NCBI GenBank assembly: GCA_003229935.1
Contig: QIGD01000136.1
Span: forward strand, 1-5,684
Direction of reading: 5' to 3'
DNA length: 5,684 bases
Source: Methanobacteriota archaeon
GTDB taxonomy: Archaea > Hydrothermarchaeota > Hydrothermarchaeia > Hydrothermarchaeales > BMS3B
In this document: one piece after another, positions 1 through 5,601 of the stretch
Position numbering within the stretch: position 1 is the stretch's first letter
Layout of the letters: every line of letters begins with the position of its first letter
The notes under the pieces: model-generated
The model's database searches: none
What the model was told of the DNA's origin: nothing
The model's input: the letters and a program-made list of their open reading frames with translations, nothing else
Made by a program: the position numbers and the translations under genes

Positions 1-882
1 TGCTTCGAAAATGCCACCACCGTGAATAGCATTAACCTGATGGGCAGAATCTCCTACAAGCATTAAACCATTTCCAACGAGCGTATCAATAGGGTCACCT
101 ACAGGCACGCCTCCGGCATTAACTTCGATTATTGCACCTTCATTTAAAGTTTCGTTTTTAGCTATCCATTTATCAAGGTAATGTTTTGCAGTTTTCTTTC
201 CTACATTGCCACCTATGCCTATTCCCACATTTGCGACTTTTTCACCCTTGGGAAATACCCAGATATAACCCCTCGGTGCAATATCATTTCCAAAGTACAG
301 GTTAAGCATGTCTGGTTCATCAAGGTCAACCACCATCTCATACTGAAAGGCAGAATCTATATCCACGAGCTTCTGAGTTGAATTTATTCCATACCATCTT
401 GCCACCTTACTTTCAACACCATCTGCACCCACAACAACCTTGGCATCAATCTCAAATATCTCCCCCATTCTATTAACCTCAACACCCTTAACATAACCGC
501 CCTTAACTTTCAGACCAGTTACCTCTACCCTTGTATAAATATCAGCTCCAGCTTTGGCTGCCTCTACGGCAAGATACTTATCAAACATCTTTCGCTCAAT
601 AACCCAGCCAACCTGCTCCTTATATCTAGCAGTAACCTTCTTACCGTTAGGAGCTATCACATTGGCACCCCATATCTCATTTATGCACCATCTCTGAGAA
701 GTCTCAAAGCCGAGAATTCTAGGGCCATTAATACTTAAACCCTCTCCGCAGCGTTTTGGAGCTCCTATTTCCTGCCTCTTTTCAAGGACAAGAACATCAG
801 CTCCAGCCTTTGCCGCAGCTTTTGCTGTATTACTCCCACCAGGACCTGCACCAACTACTATAATGTCATATCTGTCCTTCAT
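1..882 (-). CDS. Digeranylgeranylglycerophospholipid reductase (geranylgeranyl reductase family), C-terminus cut by window edge
   Basis: FAD-dependent reductase that saturates the geranylgeranyl chains of archaeal ether lipids at the membrane. I translated 294 residues without a break. The N-terminus has the Rossmann dinucleotide motif VVGAGPGG (residues 9-16), followed by VLVLEKR with the acidic ribose-binding E34. KRCGEG (43-48) includes the family cysteine C45. VVVGADGVES (149-158) and the FAD motif LVGDSAHQ (275-282) are present, as is the lipid-reductase signature GYIWVFPKG (205-213). The frame is still open at HGGGIFEA at the window edge, so roughly 100 C-terminal residues of a usual 390-400 are missing. 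The start at 882 is chosen because GGAGGT (894-889) sits 6 nt upstream. An ATG at 888 directly abuts that site and is less likely. The gene follows the ferredoxin with a few bases of overlap, implying coupled translation. Other members of the family act on menaquinone or chlorophyll side chains, but the archaeal context favours lipids. Confidence 0.93.
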   Translation of the reverse strand, partial: MKDRYDIIVVGAGPGGSNTAKAAAKAGADVLVLEKRQEIGAPKRCGEGLSINGPRILGFETSQRWCINEIWGANVIAPNGKKVTARYKEQVGWVIERKMFDKYLAVEAAKAGADIYTRVEVTGLKVKGGYVKGVEVNRMGEIFEIDAKVVVGADGVESKVARWYGINSTQKLVDIDSAFQYEMVVDLDEPDMLNLYFGNDIAPRGYIWVFPKGEKVANVGIGIGGNVGKKTAKHYLDKWIAKNETLNEGAIIEVNAGGVPVGDPIDTLVGNGLMLVGDSAHQVNAIHGGGIFEA

Positions 883-884
883 CT

Positions 885-1061
885 TCATACCTCCACTATA
901 GCCCCAACAGGACAGAACTTTGTGCAGGTTCCGCAGTCTGTGCACGTTTCAGTATCAACAACAACTTCATAACCTTTATCAAGATTCAGGGCAAGGAAAG
1001 GGCATACTCCAATACACCCTCCACAGCCCAGACATATATTGTAAAGAACTTTCCTTGGCAT
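885..1061 (-). CDS. Small 2[4Fe-4S] ferredoxin, probable electron donor to the adjacent geranylgeranyl reductase
   Basis: A 58-residue bacterial-type ferredoxin with two classical cluster motifs. The first is C10-x2-C13-x2-C16-x3-C20-P, and the second is C40-x2-C43-x2-C46-x3-C50-P. There are no extra domains, signal peptide or membrane segment, so it should be a soluble cytoplasmic electron carrier. The ATG at 1061 is preceded by GGTGG (1070-1066), a good ribosome-binding site 4 nt away. The stop codon TGA (887-885) lies just ahead of the reductase start at 882 and contains the last two bases of the alternative ATG at 888. The reductase Shine-Dalgarno site lies inside this gene's last codons. 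Known for the family: in Methanosarcina acetivorans a neighbouring ferredoxin is needed for full geranylgeranyl reductase activity, and the same gene pair is seen here. The donor role is inferred from this arrangement. Confidence 0.9.
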   Translation of the reverse strand: MPRKVLYNICLGCGGCIGVCPFLALNLDKGYEVVVDTETCTDCGTCTKFCPVGAIVEV

Positions 1062-1116
1062 AATTCCACCTTTTCCTTGTTTACTTCTACTTACTTATTA
1101 ATATTTTTTGTGTACA

Positions 1117-1124
1117 TTTATAAA
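1117..1124 (-). promoter_or_regulatory. TATA box for the ferredoxin-reductase operon
   Basis: TTTATAAA is preceded on the minus strand by the A/T- and purine-rich GAGATATTT, which could serve as a BRE. A start about 25 bp downstream would fall near 1095. That gives a leader of about 30 nt holding the GGTGG ribosome-binding site of the ferredoxin. The T-run overlapping it (1119-1126, minus strand) may also help terminate transcription arriving from the DUF99 gene. The call is by motif and spacing only. Confidence 0.5.
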
Positions 1125-1175
1125 AATATCTCACCGATATACTTCCACAAATAAAGTCGTAAGCTTTCTGCGAGT

Positions 1176-1748
1176 TCATTCGTAAAATTTTCTATAAATT
1201 TCTCTTGCGAGAATCCTTGCAACTCTCAGAGGTTCAGGCACAGAGCCCTGAAGTGTAAATCTGTTAAGAATATGCCCTGCTTCATGTCTATTCATGCCCG
1301 AATACCTTACAAACACATTCTTTCCTGTTTTCAATATAATCTCCTCTCTATTACCAAGCCTTCTGTAGGCTTCAATTCTTCTCTTTGCATTCTTCTGTTC
1401 TCTGAGATACCTATCAAGACCAAGACTTTCTTCATAGGTAACACATATAACAGGAAGCTCAAGGCTGGAATATAGCACACCCAGATCTATAATATTGAAC
1501 ATACTTATCACACAGCCATTTAGCATTATTATATTGATGTCCCTCCTTCCAAGAGAACTGAAAATTTGAATTACCGCCTCAGTTGCATCAAAACCCCCGA
1601 TAGTAGTATCAGAGAAAGCAAATCCGTCTATTATCAAATCACTCCTCATTACCACTCCAGCAAGAGAAGCTCTCCCTTTTTTTCCCTTGGTAAAACTCTC
1701 GGCTATTCCAAGCGCTCTCAGACCTTTCTTGAAATAATTCAGTGGCAT
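1176..1748 (-). CDS. DUF99 (UPF0215) family protein, possible endonuclease-V-like nuclease
   Basis: A 190-residue protein that matches the archaeal DUF99 family in length and conserved blocks. These are SDLIIDGFAFSDTTIGGFDAT (approximately 36-56), the hydrophobic strand-helix INIIMLNGCVISMFNIIDL (71-89), PVICVTYEES (99-108) and the C-terminal signature PEPLRVARILA (171-181). No signal peptide or membrane helix is evident. From memory, the family is grouped with endonuclease V-like folds and annotated in some databases as endonuclease dU. A role in repair of deaminated DNA is therefore a family-level suggestion, not something visible here. The start is fixed at 1748 because an in-frame TAG lies four codons upstream. 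There is no ribosome-binding site, but a TATA-like element sits about 35 bp upstream, consistent with a leaderless or very short-leader mRNA. It appears to be a single-gene unit between the lipid operon and the mobile-element remnants. Confidence 0.85.
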   Translation of the reverse strand: MPLNYFKKGLRALGIAESFTKGKKGRASLAGVVMRSDLIIDGFAFSDTTIGGFDATEAVIQIFSSLGRRDINIIMLNGCVISMFNIIDLGVLYSSLELPVICVTYEESLGLDRYLREQKNAKRRIEAYRRLGNREEIILKTGKNVFVRYSGMNRHEAGHILNRFTLQGSVPEPLRVARILAREIYRKFYE

Positions 1749-1778
1749 TATAATTATCTATATGGCTATTCACACTAA

Positions 1779-1786
1779 TTAATATT
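1779..1786 (-). promoter_or_regulatory. TATA-like element for the DUF99 gene
   Basis: On the minus strand AATATTAA lies about 35 bp before the ATG at 1748. A start about 25 bp downstream would fall near 1757, leaving a leader of 10 nt or less, which agrees with the absence of a Shine-Dalgarno site. Two tandem 13-bp repeats abut its upstream side. Confidence 0.45.
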
Positions 1787-1787
1787 T

Positions 1788-1813
1788 TCACTATTAAGGT
1801 TCACTATTAAGGT
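1788..1813. repeat. Two perfect tandem copies of a 13-bp unit
   Basis: TCACTATTAAGGT occurs at 1788-1800 and again immediately at 1801-1813. It lies just upstream of the putative DUF99 TATA element and just left of the IS200/IS605 end remnant. It may be a slippage duplication or a doubled protein-binding site. Nothing in the sequence decides between these. Confidence 0.85.
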
Positions 1814-1848
1814 ATTACAATATTTTAGGCAGAAAGCCCACGACTTTA

Positions 1849-1955
1849 GAGGCTGTCCTGTAATCAAAAATACTACGGGAAATAAGCTAAATTTAGCCTT
1901 TATTGTCTAAAATAAGCAGTCTTTATATTACTGAGACTAATTGTCGGACAGCCTC
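1849..1955. mobile_element. MITE-like 107-bp non-coding element with 10-bp terminal inverted repeats and TTTA target duplication
   Basis: The element begins GAGGCTGTCC (1849-1858) and ends with its exact complement GGACAGCCTC (1946-1955). It is flanked on both sides by the 4-bp direct repeat TTTA (1845-1848 and 1956-1959), the mark of a transposition target duplication. The inside is AT-rich, has no open frame of useful length and contains a central 12-bp palindrome, GCTAAATTTAGC (1887-1898). Together with the flanking host hairpin arms the structure shows as a 22-bp inverted repeat with two mismatches (1837-1858 against 1946-1967). Its mobilising transposase would be a DDE enzyme from an IS with GAGGCTGTCC ends. 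The transposase remnant at 2027-2338 is a candidate relative, but no such ends flank it. Confidence 0.75.
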
Positions 1956-2026
1956 TTTAGTCGTGGGAGTATGTCAGCTGTATTAATTAATTGGGACATA
2001 TTTTCTCTGTATTTAATAGTGTGATT

Positions 2027-2338
2027 TCAGAAATATCTAGCAAAAGAATTAACATGCTCTATGCCATTTTGGATATTGTTAAGGGTCATCATCTGGTATG
2101 CCACGAAGCTGAGTTTACTGTAAAGTTCCTTTGAACCATTGGGTGTCCCTTTCAAATTGAACTTCACAGTGTCTTTGATATAATCGTTAATCCTTTCGCA
2201 TTCGCTTCTTTCACTGCAGATTGTTTTTGCCTCTTTAACCGTTCTATTCTTCATGCTGGTTGCTGCTGAATTCAGTGGCATTGCCATGATAACTGTAATT
2301 GCTAGCTTTGAGGGAATATTCTGTGGTTTCTCAGCCAT
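2027..2338 (-). pseudogene. C-terminal remnant of a DDE (IS4/IS5/IS1182-like) transposase
   Basis: The 103-residue frame carries ERSECERINDYIKD (approximately 43-56) followed by a region ending in LSFVAYQMMTLNNI. This resembles the end of DDE transposases, where a catalytic glutamate in an RxxxER(V/I)xxxxK helix precedes a basic stretch and a final hydrophobic helix. The first roughly 35 residues match nothing I recognise. The domains carrying the two catalytic aspartates are absent. A TAA lies directly before the ATG at 2338, there is no ribosome-binding site, and the neighbouring frames upstream are short and broken, so this is a decayed fragment rather than a working gene. The family assignment within DDE transposases is tentative. 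A small unrelated protein is the alternative. Confidence 0.6.
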
Positions 2339-2396
2339 TTATGCTACTCTTGCACTGCTTACCAATGAGAGATATGGAAGAGGGCTTGCACCTCTC

Positions 2397-2406
2397 TGAC
2401 TAGTCA
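2397..2406. promoter_or_regulatory. Perfect 10-bp palindrome upstream of the pyrC promoter
   Basis: TGACTAGTCA is self-complementary and lies about 30 bp upstream of the pyrC TATA box, where archaeal activators or repressors can bind. No regulator family is recognisable from it. A chance palindrome of this length is possible. Confidence 0.25.
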
Positions 2407-2435
2407 AACAATAAACTTTTCTGCATTGAGCATAC

Positions 2436-2443
2436 TTATATAT
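2436..2443 (+). promoter_or_regulatory. TATA box of pyrC, placed for a leaderless transcript
   Basis: TTATATAT is centred about 25 bp before the ATG at 2465. Archaeal initiation usually falls 24-28 bp downstream of the TATA centre, so transcription should begin at or within a few bases of the start codon. The lack of any Shine-Dalgarno sequence before that ATG agrees with a leaderless mRNA. Confidence 0.6.
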
Positions 2444-2464
2444 CTAAAAATAAAGAGTAGAATC

Positions 2465-3688
2465 ATGCTCATAAAAAACTGTAGAATTTTTTCACCTAGC
2501 GGTTTCACAGAGGGTGACATATTATTTGAAGGAGAAAAAATAATTAAAGTTGGAAAGAATCTGAAAAGCAGGGGTGAGACCGTTCTGAATGTCAGGGGAA
2601 AACCGGTTATTCCCGGTCTGGTTGATGTTCATGTGCATCTTCGTGACTTTACCCAGAAATATAAGGAAACTATACATTCCGGTACAGAGGCAGCTCTTGC
2701 AGGTGGAATAACAGCCGTAATGGATATGCCCAATACAAAGCCAGCTATTATATCTGATAGGATGATAGAAAGAAGGCTTAACCTTCTGAAAAGGAAAGCT
2801 CTCTGTGATTTTGCAGTCTACTATGGAATTACTGAAAGGAATGTAAAGGAAAGACTGAGCAAGATTTATCTTGATGGTACTCTTGGCGAAGTCAGTCCAG
2901 GTCTTCTTGAAGAAACAGTAATAAAAGCTGAGTTACTGGCAGTGCATGCTGAAGATATGGAAATTATAAAGAAAAATAGAGAAAAGTACAGAGAGCACTT
3001 CAGGATAAGGTCTTCAGAGGCTGAGATTGAAGCTGTTAAGAAGGTTTCTCTTATTGCGCAGAGACATAACAAGAAGGTACACATCTGCCACATCTCCACT
3101 CAGGATTCTCTAGAGTTTCTAAATAATAATATAACTTCAGAAGTAACGCCCCATCACCTGTTTCTTAATAAAAAGCATCTAGATCGTCTGGGAAGTATAT
3201 GCAAGACAAATCCTCCCCTCAGAACCTCTAGGGATAATGATGCACTGTGGAGAGCTTTAAAATCAGGTAAAATTGATATGATTGCCAGTGACCATGCTCC
3301 TCACAGTACAGAAGAGAAGATGGGAGAAAATCCTCCTTCTGGTGTACCTGGTCTTGAGGTAACTCTGAAGCTCCTTCTAACAATGGTGAATAAAAGATTT
3401 ATCTCACTCAGTGATGTAGTAAGGTGGTGCACCTATGCACCCTCCAGAATATTTAATCTAAGAAATAAAGGTTCTATAAAATCAGGCAAACATGCTGACC
3501 TGTTAATCCTTGATATGAAAAAAGAAGGAAAAATCAAACCAGAAGATTTCTACTCAAAAGCAAAGTATTCACCCTTTGAAGGCTTCAGTTACAGAGGTAA
3601 TATTGAAAGAGTTATACTTCGCGGCAGTGTGGTTTTCGAAGAAGATGAGGTTTTAACCAGCTCTGGTTATGGTAAACCTTTAAAATAA
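2465..3688 (+). CDS. pyrC: Dihydroorotase, class I (third step of pyrimidine synthesis)
   Basis: A zinc amidohydrolase that cyclises N-carbamoyl-L-aspartate to dihydroorotate in the cytoplasm. The 407-residue protein has the hallmark DVHVHLR (D54-R60, metal ligands H56 and H58). K133 in SKIYLDGT is the likely carbamylated bridging lysine. H161 in VHAED, H209 in CHIST, the substrate-binding NPPLR (249-253) and the catalytic D276 in ASDHAPH follow. A small N-terminal beta-domain (1-50) and a C-terminal segment (345-407) flank the TIM barrel. All expected active-site residues are present, so it should be active rather than a PyrC-like pseudo-enzyme. An in-frame ATG at 2426 is rejected because it lies upstream of the TATA box. 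Starting at 2465 gives MLIKNCRIF, a typical amidohydrolase N-terminus. No other pyrimidine gene is adjacent. The gene converges on cdhE with only 7 bp between stop codons, so its terminator must overlap that gene. Allantoinase and hydantoinase are related, but these motifs favour dihydroorotase. Confidence 0.93.
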   Translation: MLIKNCRIFSPSGFTEGDILFEGEKIIKVGKNLKSRGETVLNVRGKPVIPGLVDVHVHLRDFTQKYKETIHSGTEAALAGGITAVMDMPNTKPAIISDRMIERRLNLLKRKALCDFAVYYGITERNVKERLSKIYLDGTLGEVSPGLLEETVIKAELLAVHAEDMEIIKKNREKYREHFRIRSSEAEIEAVKKVSLIAQRHNKKVHICHISTQDSLEFLNNNITSEVTPHHLFLNKKHLDRLGSICKTNPPLRTSRDNDALWRALKSGKIDMIASDHAPHSTEEKMGENPPSGVPGLEVTLKLLLTMVNKRFISLSDVVRWCTYAPSRIFNLRNKGSIKSGKHADLLILDMKKEGKIKPEDFYSKAKYSPFEGFSYRGNIERVILRGSVVFEEDEVLTSSGYGKPLK

Positions 3689-3695
3689 CTGATAT

Positions 3696-5099
3696 TCAGT
3701 TCACCTTCCACTTTTCATCGAGAAAAGCACCTATTCTTGAAGAGTCAAGAGGACCAACAATAACTTCCCAGCCTGTCAGGTCTTCAATTTCACCACTGAT
3801 TCTTGCTGCCATGCCGGGAATAATTATCTTTCTATGTTTAACCTTCTCACCAAGATTACTTTCTTCAATTGTCTCCTTTATAAGACTGCCTGTTAATCTT
3901 GTACCTGCCATGGCAGGTTCAACAGCTAAACCCTCTGTATTCACCACAAGCAGGTAGCAGTCCTTCTTGGTTGACTCTATATCGGATGCTACAGTATAGT
4001 AAGTAAGTGCGAAGTTGGTTGTCAGAAGTACAGGTGAATTCTCATCTGGTTTGCCAATGTTGTAAACACCGGCATCCACCTGAATTGGCATTCTCGGGTC
4101 TGTGTAGATATTCTGCCTCAGAGTTAGAAGAGGTAGAAGAGAAAACATCTCAAGACTGTGGAGAACCATTATATCTGAAAAACGAAGTAGAAGGGTTGAG
4201 GCAAGAATGGTTTCATCGATAGCAGCCTTAACCTCATCCTCATTATTCATCCATGCAACCATGGGAAGGCTGAGTATGGGATAGCCAAAGAGCTTGTTGT
4301 TATTTTCAATGGCAAGACGCCTTATCATTGCCATATTTTCAAGGGTTACACCATGCTTATCTCCCATAGGAAAGGTGCCTATATCCAGAACAATGTCCTC
4401 AATACCTTTTGAGTTTAGGTTCTGAACAAGGTTGCCAAGTGCCTCTATGTCATCTGGCGCAGAAGCTACAACCGGGCATTCATGCTTAATAGCAATCTCA
4501 GCAACATCCTCCCAGTTATCTATGGTTGCAGCAAAGAGCAGGGCTCTCTTACCGGCAGCAATCTCTGCCCCCATTTCAAGATTCTCAAGGTTGTAAGAGC
4601 ATATCATCACAGGCATATCAGAATTCTCAATTACAGTTACAACAGCTTCTCCAAATTTAGCAGGGTCACCACTCTTATCTCTTATAACTATTCCATCAAG
4701 TGTAAGCTCCTGCCCCACACGTTCAATCTTGAAGTTGGAGATTCTTGTCATTTTCTCTGTAATTTCATCAAAGGGTATATCGTCGGAGATATCAATAAAT
4801 AAGGCACTTTGGTTGAAGAAAGTAAGTTCATGCCTATACATCACCTCTTCGCCGCCTATGGAACATGCTCTTTCTCCTGTGCCTAAAGTTATTTCTTTTA
4901 CCGGTGGAGTAACAATCTCAATAAGTTTTCTTTTCTTTTCTGCAAACTTCTCATCTTTCATCAAGGGTTCGCAGTCTTCATAAGTCTTATTTCTTTCAAT
5001 GAGCTGACTGGCAAAAGCCATACAGGACTCAACACCACACTTTTTACAGTTTATTCCAGGAAGACACTTGTATATCTCCAGAGGGGAAACCTTTGCCAT
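3696..5099 (-). CDS. cdhE: Acetyl-CoA decarbonylase/synthase (ACDS/CODH) gamma subunit, corrinoid iron-sulfur protein large subunit
   Basis: With the delta subunit CdhD, this forms the corrinoid Fe-S component that carries the methyl group between tetrahydromethanopterin (or tetrahydrosarcinapterin) and the acetyl-CoA synthase active site. It works in autotrophic acetyl-CoA synthesis, acetate cleavage or its reverse. The 467-residue protein starts with the CdhE Fe-S domain, C18-x2-C21-x4-C26-x16-C43, which supplies the low-potential 4Fe-4S cluster used to reactivate the cobalt. A TIM-barrel methyltransferase-like domain covers roughly 65-345. The C-terminal corrinoid-binding domain includes TNFALTYYTV (361-370), EPAMAGTRLTG (394-404) and PGMAARISGEIEDLTG (428-443). 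Length and domain order match the family, with no damage. The start at 5099 follows a strong GAGGTG site (5110-5105) that overlaps the stop codon of the upstream Fe-S gene, so translation is coupled. Other cdh genes are not visible and may lie to the right of the window. Confidence 0.95.
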   Translation of the reverse strand: MAKVSPLEIYKCLPGINCKKCGVESCMAFASQLIERNKTYEDCEPLMKDEKFAEKKRKLIEIVTPPVKEITLGTGERACSIGGEEVMYRHELTFFNQSALFIDISDDIPFDEITEKMTRISNFKIERVGQELTLDGIVIRDKSGDPAKFGEAVVTVIENSDMPVMICSYNLENLEMGAEIAAGKRALLFAATIDNWEDVAEIAIKHECPVVASAPDDIEALGNLVQNLNSKGIEDIVLDIGTFPMGDKHGVTLENMAMIRRLAIENNNKLFGYPILSLPMVAWMNNEDEVKAAIDETILASTLLLRFSDIMVLHSLEMFSLLPLLTLRQNIYTDPRMPIQVDAGVYNIGKPDENSPVLLTTNFALTYYTVASDIESTKKDCYLLVVNTEGLAVEPAMAGTRLTGSLIKETIEESNLGEKVKHRKIIIPGMAARISGEIEDLTGWEVIVGPLDSSRIGAFLDEKWKVN

Positions 5100-5104
5100 C
5101 TTTG

Positions 5105-5110
5105 CACCTC
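5105..5110 (-). promoter_or_regulatory. Ribosome-binding site of cdhE overlapping the upstream stop codon
   Basis: GAGGTG lies 5 nt before the cdhE ATG and shares bases with the TGA (5111-5109) of the Fe-S protein gene. A ribosome ending the first gene is therefore placed to start cdhE, suggesting matched amounts of both proteins. Confidence 0.7.
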
Positions 5111-5582
5111 ACATGAATTCAATTGCTTTATTTGAACAGGAATCGACACATACACTGCATGGTCTTGATGAGGACCCTTCCTCTTCAAACCGTCTGCATA
5201 ATTTTATATTGTTTATTTTGAGTATGCCATCATCAACTACCATTATTGTCTCAGCTTTTGCAGGACCCTTGCCTCCGCTTGTTTCAAGGCTGAGTGATAC
5301 ATTCACGGGGCAGGCTACAACGCAGGTTCCACAGCCGGAGCACTTTTCATCATGCACCACGAGATTTGTAGGGGTTGCAGACATAAGCTTTTTTATATTT
5401 TCTTTTATAGCCAGCTTCTGGCGTATATACTTTGCTTCATTCAGAGTAGGACATTCGTCGATAAAAACTTTCTGATTAACTATTTTAACTGCAAAAGCCA
5501 TACATGTATTGTACCCGCATTTCTTACAGTTTGTTTTTGGCAGATGTCTATAAATGTCCATTGGTGTAATTTTATCTGTCAT
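5109..5582 (-). CDS. Iron-sulfur protein with a CdhE-like Cys4 domain plus ferredoxin clusters, probable ACDS partner
   Basis: I do not recognise a named gene. The 157-residue protein holds 12 cysteines, all in cluster-like motifs. Residues 5-45 form an Fe-S domain with C19-x2-C22-x4-C27-x16-C44, exactly the spacing in the CdhE N-terminus encoded next door. The two share an (I/V)(T/S)P(M/L)(D/E)IY start and a shared NCKKCG and CMAFA core. A ferredoxin section follows with C81-x2-C84-x2-C87-x3-C91-P. A second cluster comes from C129 and C142-x2-C145-x3-C149, interrupted by an acidic, serine-rich loop. Three 4Fe-4S clusters are therefore possible. No membrane segment is seen. Inference: it moves electrons to or from the corrinoid protein, for instance in reductive reactivation of cobalt. 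The start at 5582 gives MTDKITPMDIY, mirroring CdhE. An in-frame ATG at 5609 would add nine residues and lies in a hairpin. Neither start has a clear ribosome-binding site. Confidence 0.82.
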   Translation of the reverse strand: MTDKITPMDIYRHLPKTNCKKCGYNTCMAFAVKIVNQKVFIDECPTLNEAKYIRQKLAIKENIKKLMSATPTNLVVHDEKCSGCGTCVVACPVNVSLSLETSGGKGPAKAETIMVVDDGILKINNIKLCRRFEEEGSSSRPCSVCVDSCSNKAIEFM

Positions 5583-5601
5583 AATAATCTGGACAAGGAA
5601 A

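Larger units (their letters stand above)
1779..1977 (+). mobile_element. Right-end remnant of an IS200/IS605 (TnpB-type) element, interrupted by a small insertion
   Basis: Once the 107-bp insertion at 1849-1955 and one TTTA copy are removed, the flanks join into CCCACGACTTTAGTCGTGGG. This is a perfect 8-bp stem with a TTTA loop, followed by AGTATGTCAG. A GC-rich stem with a CTTTAG loop and a following GTATGTCA is how I remember the right ends of many archaeal IS605/IS1341 elements, where it also forms the 3' part of the omega RNA. The rejoined plus-strand frame reads QKAHDFSRGSMSA, resembling TnpB C-termini that run through this hairpin. Upstream of it the frame stays open only back to a TAA at 1776-1778, so most of tnpB is absent and no left end is seen. 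The likely element end is near TCAG (1974-1977). With its hairpin split, this end should be inactive. Confidence 0.55.

Noticed and set aside
883..888. Geranylgeranyl reductase start at 888
   Set aside because: The GGAGGT site would directly touch this ATG. The ATG at 882 has normal 6-nt spacing.
1272..1778. Plus-strand frames over the DUF99 gene (1272-1475, 1566-1778)
   Set aside because: They are shadows of the DUF99 coding sequence without promoter or ribosome-binding site.
1837..1967. The inverted repeat read as one 22-bp repeat with two mismatches, i.e. a single element with long ends
   Set aside because: The mismatches fall exactly at the TTTA boundary. A 10-bp-ended element plus a duplicated TTTA inside a separate 8-bp hairpin explains the whole pattern better.
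2426..2464. Thirteen-residue N-terminal extension of dihydroorotase from the ATG at 2426
   Set aside because: The TATA box lies inside this stretch and the extension (SILIYLKIKSRI) does not resemble the family. The ATG at 2465 starts a typical MLIKNCRIF strand.
2866..3099. 77-residue minus-strand frame within pyrC
   Set aside because: It is antisense to the dihydroorotase active-site region, with a Ser/Phe-rich product typical of a shadow frame.
4007..4983. Plus-strand open frames within cdhE (4007-4222, 4482-4802, 4729-4983)
   Set aside because: They are antisense to a clear family match and have low-complexity, unrecognisable products.
5068..5475. 135-residue plus-strand open frame over the cdhE start and the Fe-S gene
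   Set aside because: It is antisense to two well-supported cysteine-motif genes. Its product has no recognisable domain.
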